Shown piece after piece: positions 34,978 to 44,488 of a stretch of 64,000 bases of DNA. A program made the position numbers and the translations under genes. The notes below the pieces were generated by a model. That model was not told where the DNA came from, did not search any database, and worked only from the letters and a program-made list of their open reading frames with translations. The stretch is from Hwanghaeella grinnelliae (GTDB lineage: Bacteria > Pseudomonadota > Alphaproteobacteria > UBA8366 > Aestuariispiraceae): assembly GCF_004005845.1 (NCBI RefSeq), contig NZ_SADE01000003.1, forward strand, positions 496,001 to 560,000. Reading direction: 5' to 3'. Each line of letters begins with the position of its first letter. The stretch's first letter is position 1.

Positions 34978-35811
34978 TCAGGCCGCCAGGTCGGACCGGT
35001 GTTTCGCGGCCGCCCGCACCTTGGCGCGATGACCGAACAGCGCCAGCCCTGCGGAGGTGAACATCGGCGCAATGATCGCAATCGTCCAAGCCTGCATCGA
35101 TGTTAGATGCTGCGCGCTGATATAGAGCACCGCGCAGAACGTAATGTAGTTGATCATGGTCAGGCGCGCGGACTGAATGGTCGCCGCAGCGAAGGTCGCG
35201 CCGAACAGCCGCGTCATCATCCACATCGTGGCGCAAATCGTTGTCGGGAAAGCGAATGCCATCCCAGCAATATAGGGACCCACGATATTGGCCAACGTCG
35301 CCGCCAAGGCGACGATCGTCCCACCAACGATGGCGCGAAGGACCATGAAGCGAAAAGGAACCCGGGTGAATTTTGGAACACTGTGGAAGTCAAATTTCCG
35401 CGAAAAGATAACCGCGATCGCAGCGCCCCCCGCCGTCAGTACAAAGGCCCAAGGCATTGTCAGGTCAATCTGCGCAATCACCCACGCCCCGACCGACCAA
35501 GATGCGATGCCGGCCAGCATCGGCAACACGAAACCGCCCCACCGGCTGGCCACATGAACATAAGCCGGAATAAACATGAAGACCGCCCCCGTCCCGGCCA
35601 GGCTGGGCAAGGCGCCCGCCGCCATGAACTGCGGTTCCTCCGTCATCGCCAGGAAGAAATAACCGGGACCGGCATTCATCGGAAAAGCCATGACGATACT
35701 GGCCATGAACGGTCCCAATCGCTCCCCGACCTTGGAGACGAGCAGAAGCACGACCGCGGTCACCGACGCTTTCCAGGCGACACCAAATAGGATCGGCCCC
35801 AGGTCCTCCAT
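34978..35811 (-). CDS. Integral membrane protein of unknown function
   Basis: A 277-residue protein with about nine hydrophobic segments, rich in Ala, Gly and Phe. Segments such as MASIVMAFPMNAGPGYFFLA and a second half starting at VLRAIVGGTIVALAATLAN hint at two related halves. I recognise no family. The ATG at 35811 is supported by ggaagga eight bases upstream and lies 4 bases after the MFS stop, so they are co-transcribed. Possible roles are transport or membrane support; I cannot say more. Confidence 0.6.
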   Translation of the reverse strand: MEDLGPILFGVAWKASVTAVVLLLVSKVGERLGPFMASIVMAFPMNAGPGYFFLAMTEEPQFMAAGALPSLAGTGAVFMFIPAYVHVASRWGGFVLPMLAGIASWSVGAWVIAQIDLTMPWAFVLTAGGAAIAVIFSRKFDFHSVPKFTRVPFRFMVLRAIVGGTIVALAATLANIVGPYIAGMAFAFPTTICATMWMMTRLFGATFAAATIQSARLTMINYITFCAVLYISAQHLTSMQAWTIAIIAPMFTSAGLALFGHRAKVRAAAKHRSDLAA

Positions 35812-35815
35812 CACG

Positions 35816-37087
35816 TCAATCCTTCCGGCGTGGCGCAAGGTGGAACCAAAGGTAAGCCACCAGCTGAATAGTCAGGAAAAACCCAAATGCCGCTTGATAG
35901 GCCTGCGGCGCGTAACCGCCCAGCTCAGTCACAGGCCATTGATCAATAATCACACCGATACCGTATTGGGTAAGGAAGACGGAAGAAAAGGTCATCAAGT
36001 TCAAGGCGGAATTGGCGCGCCCCGCAAGCTCGATCGGAAAATGCCGGGACATATGCGCATAGGCCAGATTACAGACATTGCCGGTTAAGCCGAAAAGCAA
36101 CCACGGCAGGATCGACTGGGGCATCAATTCCAAAACGACACAAAACTGCGAAACGAACAGGACCGGAACGATCACCGTGAGCACCTGAACGGTGGTTATG
36201 CCCCATCGGCGAAGGAAGTCCACGATGGTACCGGTCAGGAAAAAGCCCGCCGTCATCGCCATGGTAAGGCCCAGCAACCCTTCCGCCACCGCACCCCGGT
36301 CGAACCCGGCAACATCCCGCAACCAAGGACCGGCCCAGAGACTTTGGATTGCCATGCTGTTCGAAAGGCTGGCGGCTGCGACAGGCGCAATGCGCCAGAA
36401 AAGCGGATCACGATAGACCTGCCCCAGTCCGCGCAACTGATCCTTGATCGTCTGAGTCGACACTTCCGTCGCGCGTTCCGGCACGATGACCGCGATTACC
36501 CCGGCGGAAAGAACGGTTACCCCGGCAAGCATCAGAAAAATGCCCCGCCAGTCCATGTATTGAAGCAGGGCCTCGGTCGGAACCGTGGCGGCAATTGCGC
36601 CTAATCCGCCCATACCCAGGAAACACCCGTTTACCATGGCCCAGCTTTCCCGCGGGAACCACAAGGTAATCGCCTTGAAAGACGACATCAGCCCACCTGC
36701 CAGGCCGAATCCGATCAACGCGCGCCCAACCAGAAGAAGTTCTATGGATTGCCCAAAAGAGAACACAACCGCCCCGGCAGCCGCGCTGACCAGCAATACA
36801 GACTGTACGCGGCGCGGACCGAAGCGGTCGAGGAGCAAGCCGAGCGGTATTTGGAAGGCCGCAAAGGTCAGAAAAAAGGCGGATGTCAGCAGCCCCAAAT
36901 CCGCAGCGGTCAGCCCAACCTCGGACACTAATTGTGGCGCGATTACCGCATTGATGGATCGGAATAGATAGGAAAGAAAGAACGCCCCCGCAAACGGGAC
37001 AAACACCGTCAAAACCGCGCGCAATATCGTAACGTTCCCGGACGGTCCGGCAGTGCCAAACCGTTCAGAAACCGTTTTCTTGGACAT
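35816..37087 (-). CDS. MFS transporter
   Basis: A 423-residue, 12-segment major facilitator. The loop GLLLDRFGPRRVQ is the canonical motif A, followed by RALIGFGLAGGLMSSFKAIT in segment 4-5. It most resembles nitrate/oxalate- or sugar-phosphate-type MFS members, but substrate is not determinable. It starts with gggaagaa immediately before the ATG and runs directly into the unknown membrane protein gene. It is divergent from the PatB-like gene 265 bases away. Confidence 0.88.
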   Translation of the reverse strand: MSKKTVSERFGTAGPSGNVTILRAVLTVFVPFAGAFFLSYLFRSINAVIAPQLVSEVGLTAADLGLLTSAFFLTFAAFQIPLGLLLDRFGPRRVQSVLLVSAAAGAVVFSFGQSIELLLVGRALIGFGLAGGLMSSFKAITLWFPRESWAMVNGCFLGMGGLGAIAATVPTEALLQYMDWRGIFLMLAGVTVLSAGVIAVIVPERATEVSTQTIKDQLRGLGQVYRDPLFWRIAPVAAASLSNSMAIQSLWAGPWLRDVAGFDRGAVAEGLLGLTMAMTAGFFLTGTIVDFLRRWGITTVQVLTVIVPVLFVSQFCVVLELMPQSILPWLLFGLTGNVCNLAYAHMSRHFPIELAGRANSALNLMTFSSVFLTQYGIGVIIDQWPVTELGGYAPQAYQAAFGFFLTIQLVAYLWFHLAPRRKD

Positions 37088-37352
37088 TTCTTCCCACCAC
37101 GCTTTTCGGCGTGCTTACGCCTTATGTCGGCCCCGGGCAATCGATCAGGCAGGAAAGGTTCAGTTCCCAGCAATGGACAATCCATGGGAACCCGCGGAAA
37201 TCCACACTCATCCGGTTCCGGCGCACGGGAACGTGTCAACTTACCCCTTTTCAACAACACAATGCCTGATAGCTTTCACTCCCCAATGAAATACCGCGCC
37301 GGCATCAGATCCTGGGCCAGCCCATCCGCGACCGACACAGAACGAGAAAACC

Positions 37353-38525
37353 ATGCCTTTTGATTTTGACGAACCAATAGACCGCCGAGGAACTCATTCA
37401 ACGAAATGGGATGCCGTTGGCCGGGTCTTGAGCGACCCCGCCCCCGATACGATCCCCATGTGGGTGGCGGATATGGACTTCCGCGCATCGCCGGCCGTTA
37501 ACGAGGCGGTCCGCGCCTTGGCCGATCACGGGGTCCACGGATATTTCGGGGATGATAGCGGTTATAAGAAGGCTGTGGCCGCTTGGTTGGAAAAACGTCA
37601 CGGCTGGGCCCCCGATCCCGACTGGATGGTACAAACCCATGGCATTGTCTCTGCGCTCGGCCTCGCCATTCAGGCTTATTCCGAACCGGGCGACGGCGTC
37701 GTCGTGTTCTCCCCCGTGTATCATATGTTCGCGAATATGGTCCTGGCCAACGGCCGCCGCTTGATCGAGAGCCCCTTGAAACAAATCCAGGGCCGATACG
37801 AAATGGATCTGGATGGGCTCAAAGGCCTGATCGACAAACAGACGAAACTCGTCCTGCTCTGCTCACCGCACAATCCGGGCGGCCGTGTCTGGACGGCGGA
37901 CGAACTGATCGGCTTGGCCGATTTTTGTCTGGCGAACGAGCTGACCCTGGTTTCGGATGAAATCCACCAGGATTTGGTCTTCGACAATGCCGAACATCAC
38001 GTGACAGCCAAGGTCGCACCGCAGATTGCGGACCGACTCGTGACCTGTGTTGCCGGCACGAAAACCTTCAACATCGCCGGCGCCCTGACTGGAACGGCCA
38101 TTATTCCCAACCCGGAAATGCGCGATGCCTTCAACGCCAGGAAGATGGCCGCGGGGCTTGCTGCGAACAACCGGTTCGGCATGGTCGTTTGCGAAGCGGC
38201 TTATGAGAACGGAGAGGCTTGGTTAGACGCTTTGCTTCCGTATTTGCAGGCAAACCGGGACCGGTTCGACGCCGCCGTGGCGGAAAATATGCCGGGCGTC
38301 CGGTCCATGCCTTTGGAAGCGACATATCTGGCCTGGCTGGATTTCAGCGGCACAGGCCTGCCACAGGATGAGATCTATGAGCGGATCGAACGCAAGGCGC
38401 GGATCGCGATCAACCGGGGCGACCGTTTCGGTACCGGTGGCGAAAACTGGGTGCGGTTCAACTTTGCTTGTCCGCGCGCGCGGTTGGATGACGCCCTGTC
38501 ACGCCTGATCGCGGCTTTCGCCTAG
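37353..38525 (+). CDS. PatB/MalY-family PLP-dependent C-S lyase
   Basis: A 390-residue fold-type I aminotransferase-like enzyme. Features are the opening DEPIDRRGTHSTKWDA, the conserved MWVADMDF, SPHNPGGRVW with the substrate-contact Asn, SDEIHQDL, and the PLP lysine in AGTKTFNIAG. PatB/MalY members cleave cystathionine or cysteine S-conjugates to a thiol, pyruvate and ammonia. Together with other sulfur genes here it may act in cysteine or methionine metabolism. Divergent from the MFS gene. Confidence 0.9.
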   Translation: MPFDFDEPIDRRGTHSTKWDAVGRVLSDPAPDTIPMWVADMDFRASPAVNEAVRALADHGVHGYFGDDSGYKKAVAAWLEKRHGWAPDPDWMVQTHGIVSALGLAIQAYSEPGDGVVVFSPVYHMFANMVLANGRRLIESPLKQIQGRYEMDLDGLKGLIDKQTKLVLLCSPHNPGGRVWTADELIGLADFCLANELTLVSDEIHQDLVFDNAEHHVTAKVAPQIADRLVTCVAGTKTFNIAGALTGTAIIPNPEMRDAFNARKMAAGLAANNRFGMVVCEAAYENGEAWLDALLPYLQANRDRFDAAVAENMPGVRSMPLEATYLAWLDFSGTGLPQDEIYERIERKARIAINRGDRFGTGGENWVRFNFACPRARLDDALSRLIAAFA

Positions 38526-38545
38526 GGCGGTCACAACGGACGGCG

Positions 38546-38568
38546 GCCGCCGGCTTTGCACCGGCGGC
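38546..38568. terminator. Hairpin between convergent patB-like and amidohydrolase genes
   Basis: Arms gccgccgg (38546-38553) and ccggcggc (38561-38568) with a 7-base loop, perfect 8-bp stem, located between the two stop codons. No long T tract on either side, so bidirectional termination is plausible rather than sure. Confidence 0.5.
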
Positions 38569-38585
38569 TGCGCATCTGCTTCCTG

Positions 38586-39860
38586 TTATTCCGCGGCCTG
38601 CCGCCCGAGCGCGGCGCCCAGATTGCGCTTGTGGAAGTCGCCATCTTTCATGATGACCAATAGGCGGTCCTTGTCCTGCAGAATTTTCACATCCTTGGTG
38701 GGGTCGCCGTCGACCAACAGCAAGTCGGCCAGATAGCCTTCGCGGACCAGACCCAACTCGTTGCCCATCATCATGATCTGCCCCCCAAGCTTGGTTGCAG
38801 TGGCGAGTGCCTCACTAGGAGTGTAATCCAAGTGCTCGACGAAATATTCCAGGTCGCGGGCATTGGTGCCGATCGGATTCCAGGCGAACCCGTAATCGCC
38901 GCCCGGCAGGATGCGCACACCGCGCTTTTTCAATTCCTTCATCACCGGTATCGCTCTGTCCCATTCCTGTGGAAGGCCCAGAGACTCCGCGATCTCATAG
39001 GTGATCCCCCAATCGCCGGCTTCATGCATCGTGGTCCAGGTAACGCCAAGCGTCGGTGAAACGAAGACCCGGTCTTTCGCATCCTCCAACATGTCCATGG
39101 CTTCCTCGTCGCAGAGGGTCGCGTGATAGATGATTTCAACCCCATGCTTCACACACAGCTTCACCGACTCCGCGCTTCGGCAATGGCCGGCAACGCGTTT
39201 GTCCCGGGACCGGGCGACCTCACATACAGCCGCGATCTCAGCCTCGTTCATGACCGTTTGATGGGCGCGGGCGAAGGGAACGAACTCGTCACCCGACGGG
39301 TTGATCTTCAGCGTGTCCACGCCTTCACGGCACATCTCGCGGGAAACCTGTCGGAATTGGTCCGGTCCATCGCAGACGATGGCGAATGTTTCGCGATGCA
39401 GGTGATGCAACCGGACATCGCCCAGGCCGCCGGTGACGGTCATTTCCGGCGAGGCAGCCAGCATGCGCGGCCCCGGAAAAGTGCCGTCGTTTATTGCGTT
39501 TCGCACGACGATATCCAGCCGCGGCTTGGCCGCCGCCGCGCTGTTCATGCTGGTGAAACCCGCATCCAGGAACTTTTTGGCGTTCTTCATTGCCAGAAGG
39601 GTGTGCTCTTCGGGCGGCACTTCTCCGAGCGCCTCCAGATTGGAGGTATCGAGAAATGTGACATGGGAGTGCGACTCGATCAGCCCCGGCATCAGGGTCC
39701 CGCCCCCGCCGTCGATCACTTCAGCACCGGGCGCTGCTATCGATTCACCGTCGCGGGCGATCTGCTCAATTCTATTGCCGCTGACCAGGACTTCACCGCT
39801 ATAGGACTCCCCGCCTTCGCCATCGAAGACGCGGACATTCTTGAACAATACGTCACCCAT
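38586..39860 (-). CDS. Metal-dependent amidohydrolase (imidazolonepropionase/prolidase-like)
   Basis: A 424-residue amidohydrolase-superfamily TIM barrel with the usual beta-sandwich at each end. Metal and catalytic residues are visible: HSH in LIESHSHVTF, a probably carboxylated lysine in DTLKINPSG, histidines in VAGHCRS and IIYHATLC, and the aspartate in PGGDYGFAWNP. The group includes Xaa-Pro dipeptidases, imidazolonepropionase-like enzymes and many unknowns. gggaggaaacg lies right before the ATG. Downstream it converges with the patB-like gene. Confidence 0.88.
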   Translation of the reverse strand: MGDVLFKNVRVFDGEGGESYSGEVLVSGNRIEQIARDGESIAAPGAEVIDGGGGTLMPGLIESHSHVTFLDTSNLEALGEVPPEEHTLLAMKNAKKFLDAGFTSMNSAAAAKPRLDIVVRNAINDGTFPGPRMLAASPEMTVTGGLGDVRLHHLHRETFAIVCDGPDQFRQVSREMCREGVDTLKINPSGDEFVPFARAHQTVMNEAEIAAVCEVARSRDKRVAGHCRSAESVKLCVKHGVEIIYHATLCDEEAMDMLEDAKDRVFVSPTLGVTWTTMHEAGDWGITYEIAESLGLPQEWDRAIPVMKELKKRGVRILPGGDYGFAWNPIGTNARDLEYFVEHLDYTPSEALATATKLGGQIMMMGNELGLVREGYLADLLLVDGDPTKDVKILQDKDRLLVIMKDGDFHKRNLGAALGRQAAE

Positions 39861-40125
39861 CGTTTCCTCCCCGGGTTTATGCCGCCTGCTTTAAGCCAAG
39901 CCTTTTTTGGCGATTCACGCTTGCTGTTGACGATATTTTCGCGCGACGCCGATGCTTGAGCATAGCATAATGCACACTAGAGTATGATTTCTATAGTCAG
40001 GAGAAATCCTGAATACCGGAACAGCGATCGCGCGGCGGGAAATAGGGGCGCGCAACGGCGGCACATGCCAAAGGCGCGGCGCTGAAGGCCGGACCAATGC
40101 CGGCAGATTTTTTTGAAAGGAGAGG

Positions 40126-40200
40126 TGGCTGGGGCGGCTGGATTCGAACCAGCGCATGCCGATACCAAAAACCGGTGCCTTACCGCTTGGCTACGCCCCA
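40126..40200 (-). tRNA. tRNA-Gln (anticodon TTG)
   Basis: Read on the minus strand from 40200: the acceptor arm tggggcg pairs with cgcccca, the anticodon stem is ccggt/atcgg around loop ttttggt giving anticodon TTG, the T arm is gctgg-ttcgaat-ccagc, and a G discriminator plus encoded CCA (40126-40128) end it. Total 75 bases with CCA. It lies between the amidohydrolase and ispE genes. Confidence 0.97.
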
Positions 40201-40284
40201 ACGACGGGCCGCAATTTAGGGATTTCACCCGACGGCGGCAAGTCTTTTGATCCGTTTTGTAACCCCAGTCCGTTTAGTCTTCGT

Positions 40285-40303
40285 CGCCCCGTCCAGCGGG
40301 GCG
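40285..40303. terminator. Hairpin after ispE
   Basis: Arms cgccccg (40285-40291) and cggggcg (40297-40303) with a 5-base loop, nine bases downstream of the ispE stop on the minus strand. There is no T tract, so it may slow or process transcripts between ispE and tRNA-Gln rather than terminate fully. Confidence 0.45.
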
Positions 40304-40311
40304 TGAAACAA

Positions 40312-41187
40312 TCAGACCCGTTCCGGCATGGCCAGGGCCATCGGCTGCATCCACCAATGGTCCGGTGCTTCGAATTCACTCGCCGCAAGGTCGGCGGCAG
40401 CGCGATCGTCGAATATGCCGAAACAGGTTGCCCCACTGCCAGACATTCGCGCCAGCCTGCAGCCTGGCAATTGCTCCAAGGCGTAAAGGGCATCTTCGAC
40501 CGCCGGGCACAACTTCACCGCGGCATCGGTCAGGTCGTTTGCCCGGTTCTTCAGGAAACTGACCAGCAGCGACACTTTTTCCAGGTTGGCTTCGATATTC
40601 GACCCGTCCGGCGTGAACCCGCCTTTGCGCGCCTTGAAGACCGAGGCCGTCGCGAGTTTAACCCCCGGATTGACCAGAATGACCCCTGCTTCCGGCAAGA
40701 CCGGAGCGGAAATCAGGTCATGCCCGACGCCCGACGCGAAACAGGGCCTGCGGAACAGGCAAGCCGGCACATCCGATCCCAAGCCGCTGCCGATTTCAAA
40801 CAGATCGACTTTTTCCTTCGTATCGACATCGTACAGACGTGCAACTGCCCACATAGCCGCCGCGGCATCGGCGGATCCCCCGCCAATCCCGGCAGCGATA
40901 GGAATATTCTTCGACAGGGTGATCTTTGCGCCACCGACAAACCCTGCCGCATCCCGCAATGCCCTGACGGCATGGATTACAAGGTTTCCTTCCTTGTCCG
41001 GCAGATCTGCCGCAAATGGTCCTTCGGTCACGATCTCGAATCGGTCCGCCGGTTCGACGGTGATCGAATCGCCATAGTCGGTGAAGGCAATCAGCGTATC
41101 CACCTCGTGGTACCCGTCGCCTTTGCGACCCACCACATGGAGATACAGATTCAACTTCACCGGCGCCTGAATGGTTACTTGTGTCAC
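40312..41187 (-). CDS. ispE: 4-diphosphocytidyl-2-C-methyl-D-erythritol kinase
   Basis: A 291-residue GHMP kinase of the MEP isoprenoid pathway that phosphorylates CDP-methylerythritol at the 2-hydroxyl with ATP. The substrate lysine is in APVKLNLYLHV, and the GHMP glycine loop is NIPIAAGIGGGSADAAAAM. I use a GTG at 41187, preceded seven bases upstream by gggaggg. The ATG at 41214 has no ribosome site. It follows the exported TPR gene on the same strand, a synteny common in alphaproteobacteria. Confidence 0.93.
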   Translation of the reverse strand: MTQVTIQAPVKLNLYLHVVGRKGDGYHEVDTLIAFTDYGDSITVEPADRFEIVTEGPFAADLPDKEGNLVIHAVRALRDAAGFVGGAKITLSKNIPIAAGIGGGSADAAAAMWAVARLYDVDTKEKVDLFEIGSGLGSDVPACLFRRPCFASGVGHDLISAPVLPEAGVILVNPGVKLATASVFKARKGGFTPDGSNIEANLEKVSLLVSFLKNRANDLTDAAVKLCPAVEDALYALEQLPGCRLARMSGSGATCFGIFDDRAAADLAASEFEAPDHWWMQPMALAMPERV

Positions 41188-41234
41188 GGAGGCCCCTCCC
41201 GCTGACAGTGCCAACCGGCTGTCATTGTGATTTT

Positions 41235-42980
41235 CTAATTGGAGATCTCGATAATCTCAGGCTCACCCATACCGTTCTTCAGTTTTTCACGGATCTGCGG
41301 GATCACGTCCTCCTCAGGTTCCAGGTTCAAGGCGCGGTCCCACTGGAACCGTGCTTCATTACGACGTCCTACTCGCCAATAGGCGTCACCCAGGTGATCG
41401 TTGATGATCGGATCTTGCGGGCGCAACTGCACCGCGCGTTCAAGATAACCGACCGCCTCGTCGAAAGACCCGGTTCGGTAAAGGACCCAACCCAGGCTGT
41501 CGACGATGTAACCATCCGTTTGACGCTGTTCCAAGGCCTTGCGGATCATCTGCTTGGCCTGCGGAATATTCACACCCTTCTCAACCCAGGAATACCCGAG
41601 GTAATTCAGCACGAAGGGATCGTCGGGTTTCAGTTCCAGCGCCTTCAGGAAGTCAGGTTCCGCCTTGTCCCACTGCTTCGACCGCTCGAATGCAATGCCC
41701 CGGTTATAGAAGAGAATCCAATGCCGCCCCTGCGGCTCTCCATCCACCCGCGAGATCGCGCGATTGTAAATATCAACTTCGTCCAGATACCGTTCATCCG
41801 CCCGCAGAATATAGCCGATCTTGATCAAAGGATCGGTACTGTCGGGGCGTTCGTCCGCCATCCCTTCCAGAAGCTCGACGGCTTGCTTCTTCTTGCCGAG
41901 GTCCACGAAATTATCGGCAATGCTAAGCCGTGCATCCCAATAATAGGGCGAGTCGGGGAGGATATTCTCAAGCGTCGCCACGGCATCGCCGAATCGGTCC
42001 CGGTCTTCCAGGATATTGCCGACCAGCAACAAAGGCAGATCGTGCGACGGATCCAGCATTGAGGACAGTCGGCCAAAGACCAACGCGAATTCCTCAGACT
42101 GTTGCTGAACACCGGAAGCAAGGTGATAGAACCCGTCCGACACCCCTTCCGCCGGACCGATCTTCTGATCAATCTGCCCGCCGCCCTTAACGGCGGAAAT
42201 ATCCTGTTCGATGACCACGGTTCCCGGGAACCGGTCCAGATATGCGCTCAACAGGTCTTCCGCTTCCTGTTGACGTCCTTGCAGGACATAGACTTTCGCA
42301 ACCGTCCGCACTTTCCGTAGGGGTGCGGACGTAACGTCTTCCTCTTCATCGACCAGGGAAGCAATGGCATCGTCGAACCGCCCGGCACGGGCGTAGATCA
42401 TTCCCTCATGCAAAGTGCGTAAGCGCCGAAAACCGGTTTCGTCGCTCAACTCGCGGAGGGCGGCGATGGCCTCATCGGTCTTGTCCAAGCCGGCAAGCGC
42501 CCACGCCTTGACCATCGGCTTCGCATAGCGCGCCAAACTATTGTCCGGAACCTGATCCGCGACCGTAATCGCCTCTTCCCAGGCGCCACTACGCAAATGT
42601 CCTGCAATGACAGTGAACTGGGCCGTCATCGGTACGTTCAATTCTTCCGTGGAAATGGCCGTGGCCAATTCCAATGCGCGATCGAAGAGCCCTGCGCGCA
42701 GGTTCGCATAAAAGGCGCGTACCTTCAGTTCAGGGTCATCGGGGCTGTCTTCCAACAGACGGTCCAACAGATAGGCCGCCGTGGAGAAATCGCTCTGCTG
42801 CTCGGCGAACCATCCGGCGAGATAAGCGCCGGCATGCGAATGCGCCACCAGCGGCTTCGACAGAGCGTCGCCTTCCGCTTGCGCTTGCCCTGCACCGGAC
42901 ACGGCACCCGCCCAACCGGCGAATGCCAGGATTCCAGCCGTGGCAACGAGTGATCGGAAAGAAGGAACGATGACAGTCAT
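41235..42980 (-). CDS. Exported tetratricopeptide-repeat protein
   Basis: A 581-residue protein. The N-terminal signal peptide is hydrophobic (FRSLVATAGILAFAGWAGAVSG) with likely cleavage after the AQA at about 35. The rest is a series of TPR units; clear ones are FVLNYLGYSWVEKG, GYIVDSLGWVLYRTGSFDEAV and PIINDHLGDAYWRVGRRNEA near the C-terminus. A periplasmic or outer-membrane-associated scaffold is likely; no enzyme domain. A ggag motif precedes the ATG. ispE follows with no overlap (48 bases). Confidence 0.85.
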   Translation of the reverse strand: MTVIVPSFRSLVATAGILAFAGWAGAVSGAGQAQAEGDALSKPLVAHSHAGAYLAGWFAEQQSDFSTAAYLLDRLLEDSPDDPELKVRAFYANLRAGLFDRALELATAISTEELNVPMTAQFTVIAGHLRSGAWEEAITVADQVPDNSLARYAKPMVKAWALAGLDKTDEAIAALRELSDETGFRRLRTLHEGMIYARAGRFDDAIASLVDEEEDVTSAPLRKVRTVAKVYVLQGRQQEAEDLLSAYLDRFPGTVVIEQDISAVKGGGQIDQKIGPAEGVSDGFYHLASGVQQQSEEFALVFGRLSSMLDPSHDLPLLLVGNILEDRDRFGDAVATLENILPDSPYYWDARLSIADNFVDLGKKKQAVELLEGMADERPDSTDPLIKIGYILRADERYLDEVDIYNRAISRVDGEPQGRHWILFYNRGIAFERSKQWDKAEPDFLKALELKPDDPFVLNYLGYSWVEKGVNIPQAKQMIRKALEQRQTDGYIVDSLGWVLYRTGSFDEAVGYLERAVQLRPQDPIINDHLGDAYWRVGRRNEARFQWDRALNLEPEEDVIPQIREKLKNGMGEPEIIEISN

Positions 42981-43251
42981 ATATGCTCCGTGCCGATATT
43001 TCAGGCCGTCGTTTCGAATAACCTTAGTTATGCAGGCCAGCAGTCAGTGTAAACCAACGATCTCAGCCTTGCTATGTGCGATAATGGTACAGTACGGCAA
43101 GAACGCCCCGTCGAATGCTAACATTCCGGCCTCACAAGAGAGTAAAATATCAGTGATACCGCGAATTATTAAACATCTGGACATAATATTCTCAAAAGCC
43201 ATCGCCATATCCTGCATCCACGTTTCTTAAGCTCACGAATAGGAGGACGGC

Positions 43252-43905
43252 GTGCCCGGCACAGAAGAAACCGTGCAAAACACGGAAAAACAGGCGCCGA
43301 TCAGCGACATCGCCTTTACGCCAGCCGTCAAACGGCAGCAGGAATCCCGCGGTTCGCGCCGCGGATACGCCCGGATGGAAAACGAACAGGGTTGGTCGAA
43401 TCGGATCGACGGCAATGTGAAAGCTTTCGTCGAAAGCCGGACTTCGTTCTACATGGCGACCGCCAATGGCGAAGGGCAGCCCTATATCCAGCATCGCGGC
43501 GGACCGGAAGGCTTCCTGCAGGTTTTGGATCCGCGCACGCTTGCCTTCGCGGATTACGCAGGCAATCGCCAGTATATTTCCACCGGAAACCTGACCGAGA
43601 ACGACAAGGTTTTCCTGTTTCTGATGGATTATCAGAACCGGCAAAGAATAAAGATATGGGGCACCGCCAAGGTGATCGAAGATGATCGGGACCTTCTGGA
43701 CCGCCTGATGCCGGACGGCTACCGTGCCCGCCCGGAACGAGCCTTCGTCATCCGTGTCGAAGCCTGGGATGCCAATTGCCCGCAGCACATTCCCGTGATG
43801 TATCCCGAAGCCCAAGTGGTTGAGGCCATCGGCGTCCTACAGGAGCGTATCAAGGGGCTTGAGGCGGAATTGGCGGCAATCAGAGGCGATGTCCCGGAAG
43901 GCTAG
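43252..43905 (+). CDS. Pyridoxamine 5'-phosphate oxidase-family FMN-binding protein
   Basis: A 217-residue PNPOx-like split-barrel protein. The core is visible in TSFYMATANGEGQPYIQHRGGPEGF, where the phosphate-contact region sits, and in ISTGNLTENDKVFLFLMDY and KIWGTAKVIED. A predicted coiled-coil tail follows. Members bind FMN or F420-like cofactor and have mixed functions. The start is a GTG at 43252 with aggagga five bases upstream. Its stop overlaps the convergent Cache-protein stop. Confidence 0.85.
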   Translation: MPGTEETVQNTEKQAPISDIAFTPAVKRQQESRGSRRGYARMENEQGWSNRIDGNVKAFVESRTSFYMATANGEGQPYIQHRGGPEGFLQVLDPRTLAFADYAGNRQYISTGNLTENDKVFLFLMDYQNRQRIKIWGTAKVIEDDRDLLDRLMPDGYRARPERAFVIRVEAWDANCPQHIPVMYPEAQVVEAIGVLQERIKGLEAELAAIRGDVPEG

Positions 43906-44390
43906 ACGTTTTCCACATAGACACCGCAGGCAACGAGCAAATTACCAATGCGGCGCGCATAGGTCCGTTTCAGTTTTATTTCCCCGTCCGAAGGACGCGA
44001 CCAATAGTATTCGACAAGGCCGGTCGCCCCGTCCGAATTAAGCTGGGTCATCAAATCCTGCATATAGGCATAGCCGTCCGGATCCCGTGCGCCCGCCACG
44101 TTTACGCCAATAGCGCGGCTGTTTGGATGAAAAACGATGAATCCATCAGTGTTTACGATGAAGACATAGAGGTCTTCTTCCAAGCGCGCCCAGGTTTCCG
44201 GCGGCACAGCAGAAAGCGCGCCCGGCCAGCCATTTTCGTCAATCGCGGCGACCGCCCCGTCGACCATGTCCTTGGCGCCGGCAACACCATCCTGCGCTTG
44301 GGTGGGGTTGGATAGGAAAATTGCCGCCATCAAAAAGACGGTAACCGCTATGGCCTGAATTTCCTGCAGCCGTGGGAATGCGTATCTCAT
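43902..44390 (-). CDS. Periplasmic Cache-domain protein
   Basis: A 162-residue protein with an N-terminal hydrophobic leader (IQAIAVTVFLMAAIFLSN, likely cut near QAQD) and a single Cache domain (YVFIVNTDGFIVFHPNSRAIGVN, DLMTQLNSDGATGLVEYYW). Cache domains bind small ligands outside the membrane, often as part of chemoreceptors or histidine kinases. Here it stands alone without an attached output, as in other free sensor proteins. It lies 98 bases downstream of the NO-response genes. Confidence 0.75.
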   Translation of the reverse strand: MRYAFPRLQEIQAIAVTVFLMAAIFLSNPTQAQDGVAGAKDMVDGAVAAIDENGWPGALSAVPPETWARLEEDLYVFIVNTDGFIVFHPNSRAIGVNVAGARDPDGYAYMQDLMTQLNSDGATGLVEYYWSRPSDGEIKLKRTYARRIGNLLVACGVYVENV

Positions 44391-44488
44391 GGCGCCAGAC
44401 TAACACGAACAAGCGTTGGGGATACCCATCCTGCCCGCATCGGCGTTCAAAATTCGGCCTATGGCAGGCTCTGGCCCCGCCCTCCTTC

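Noticed and set aside
40089-40115. Possible plus-strand terminator gccgg-ccggc followed by a T7 tract
   Set aside because: Only a 5-bp stem and no plus-strand gene ends nearby, so chance is more likely.
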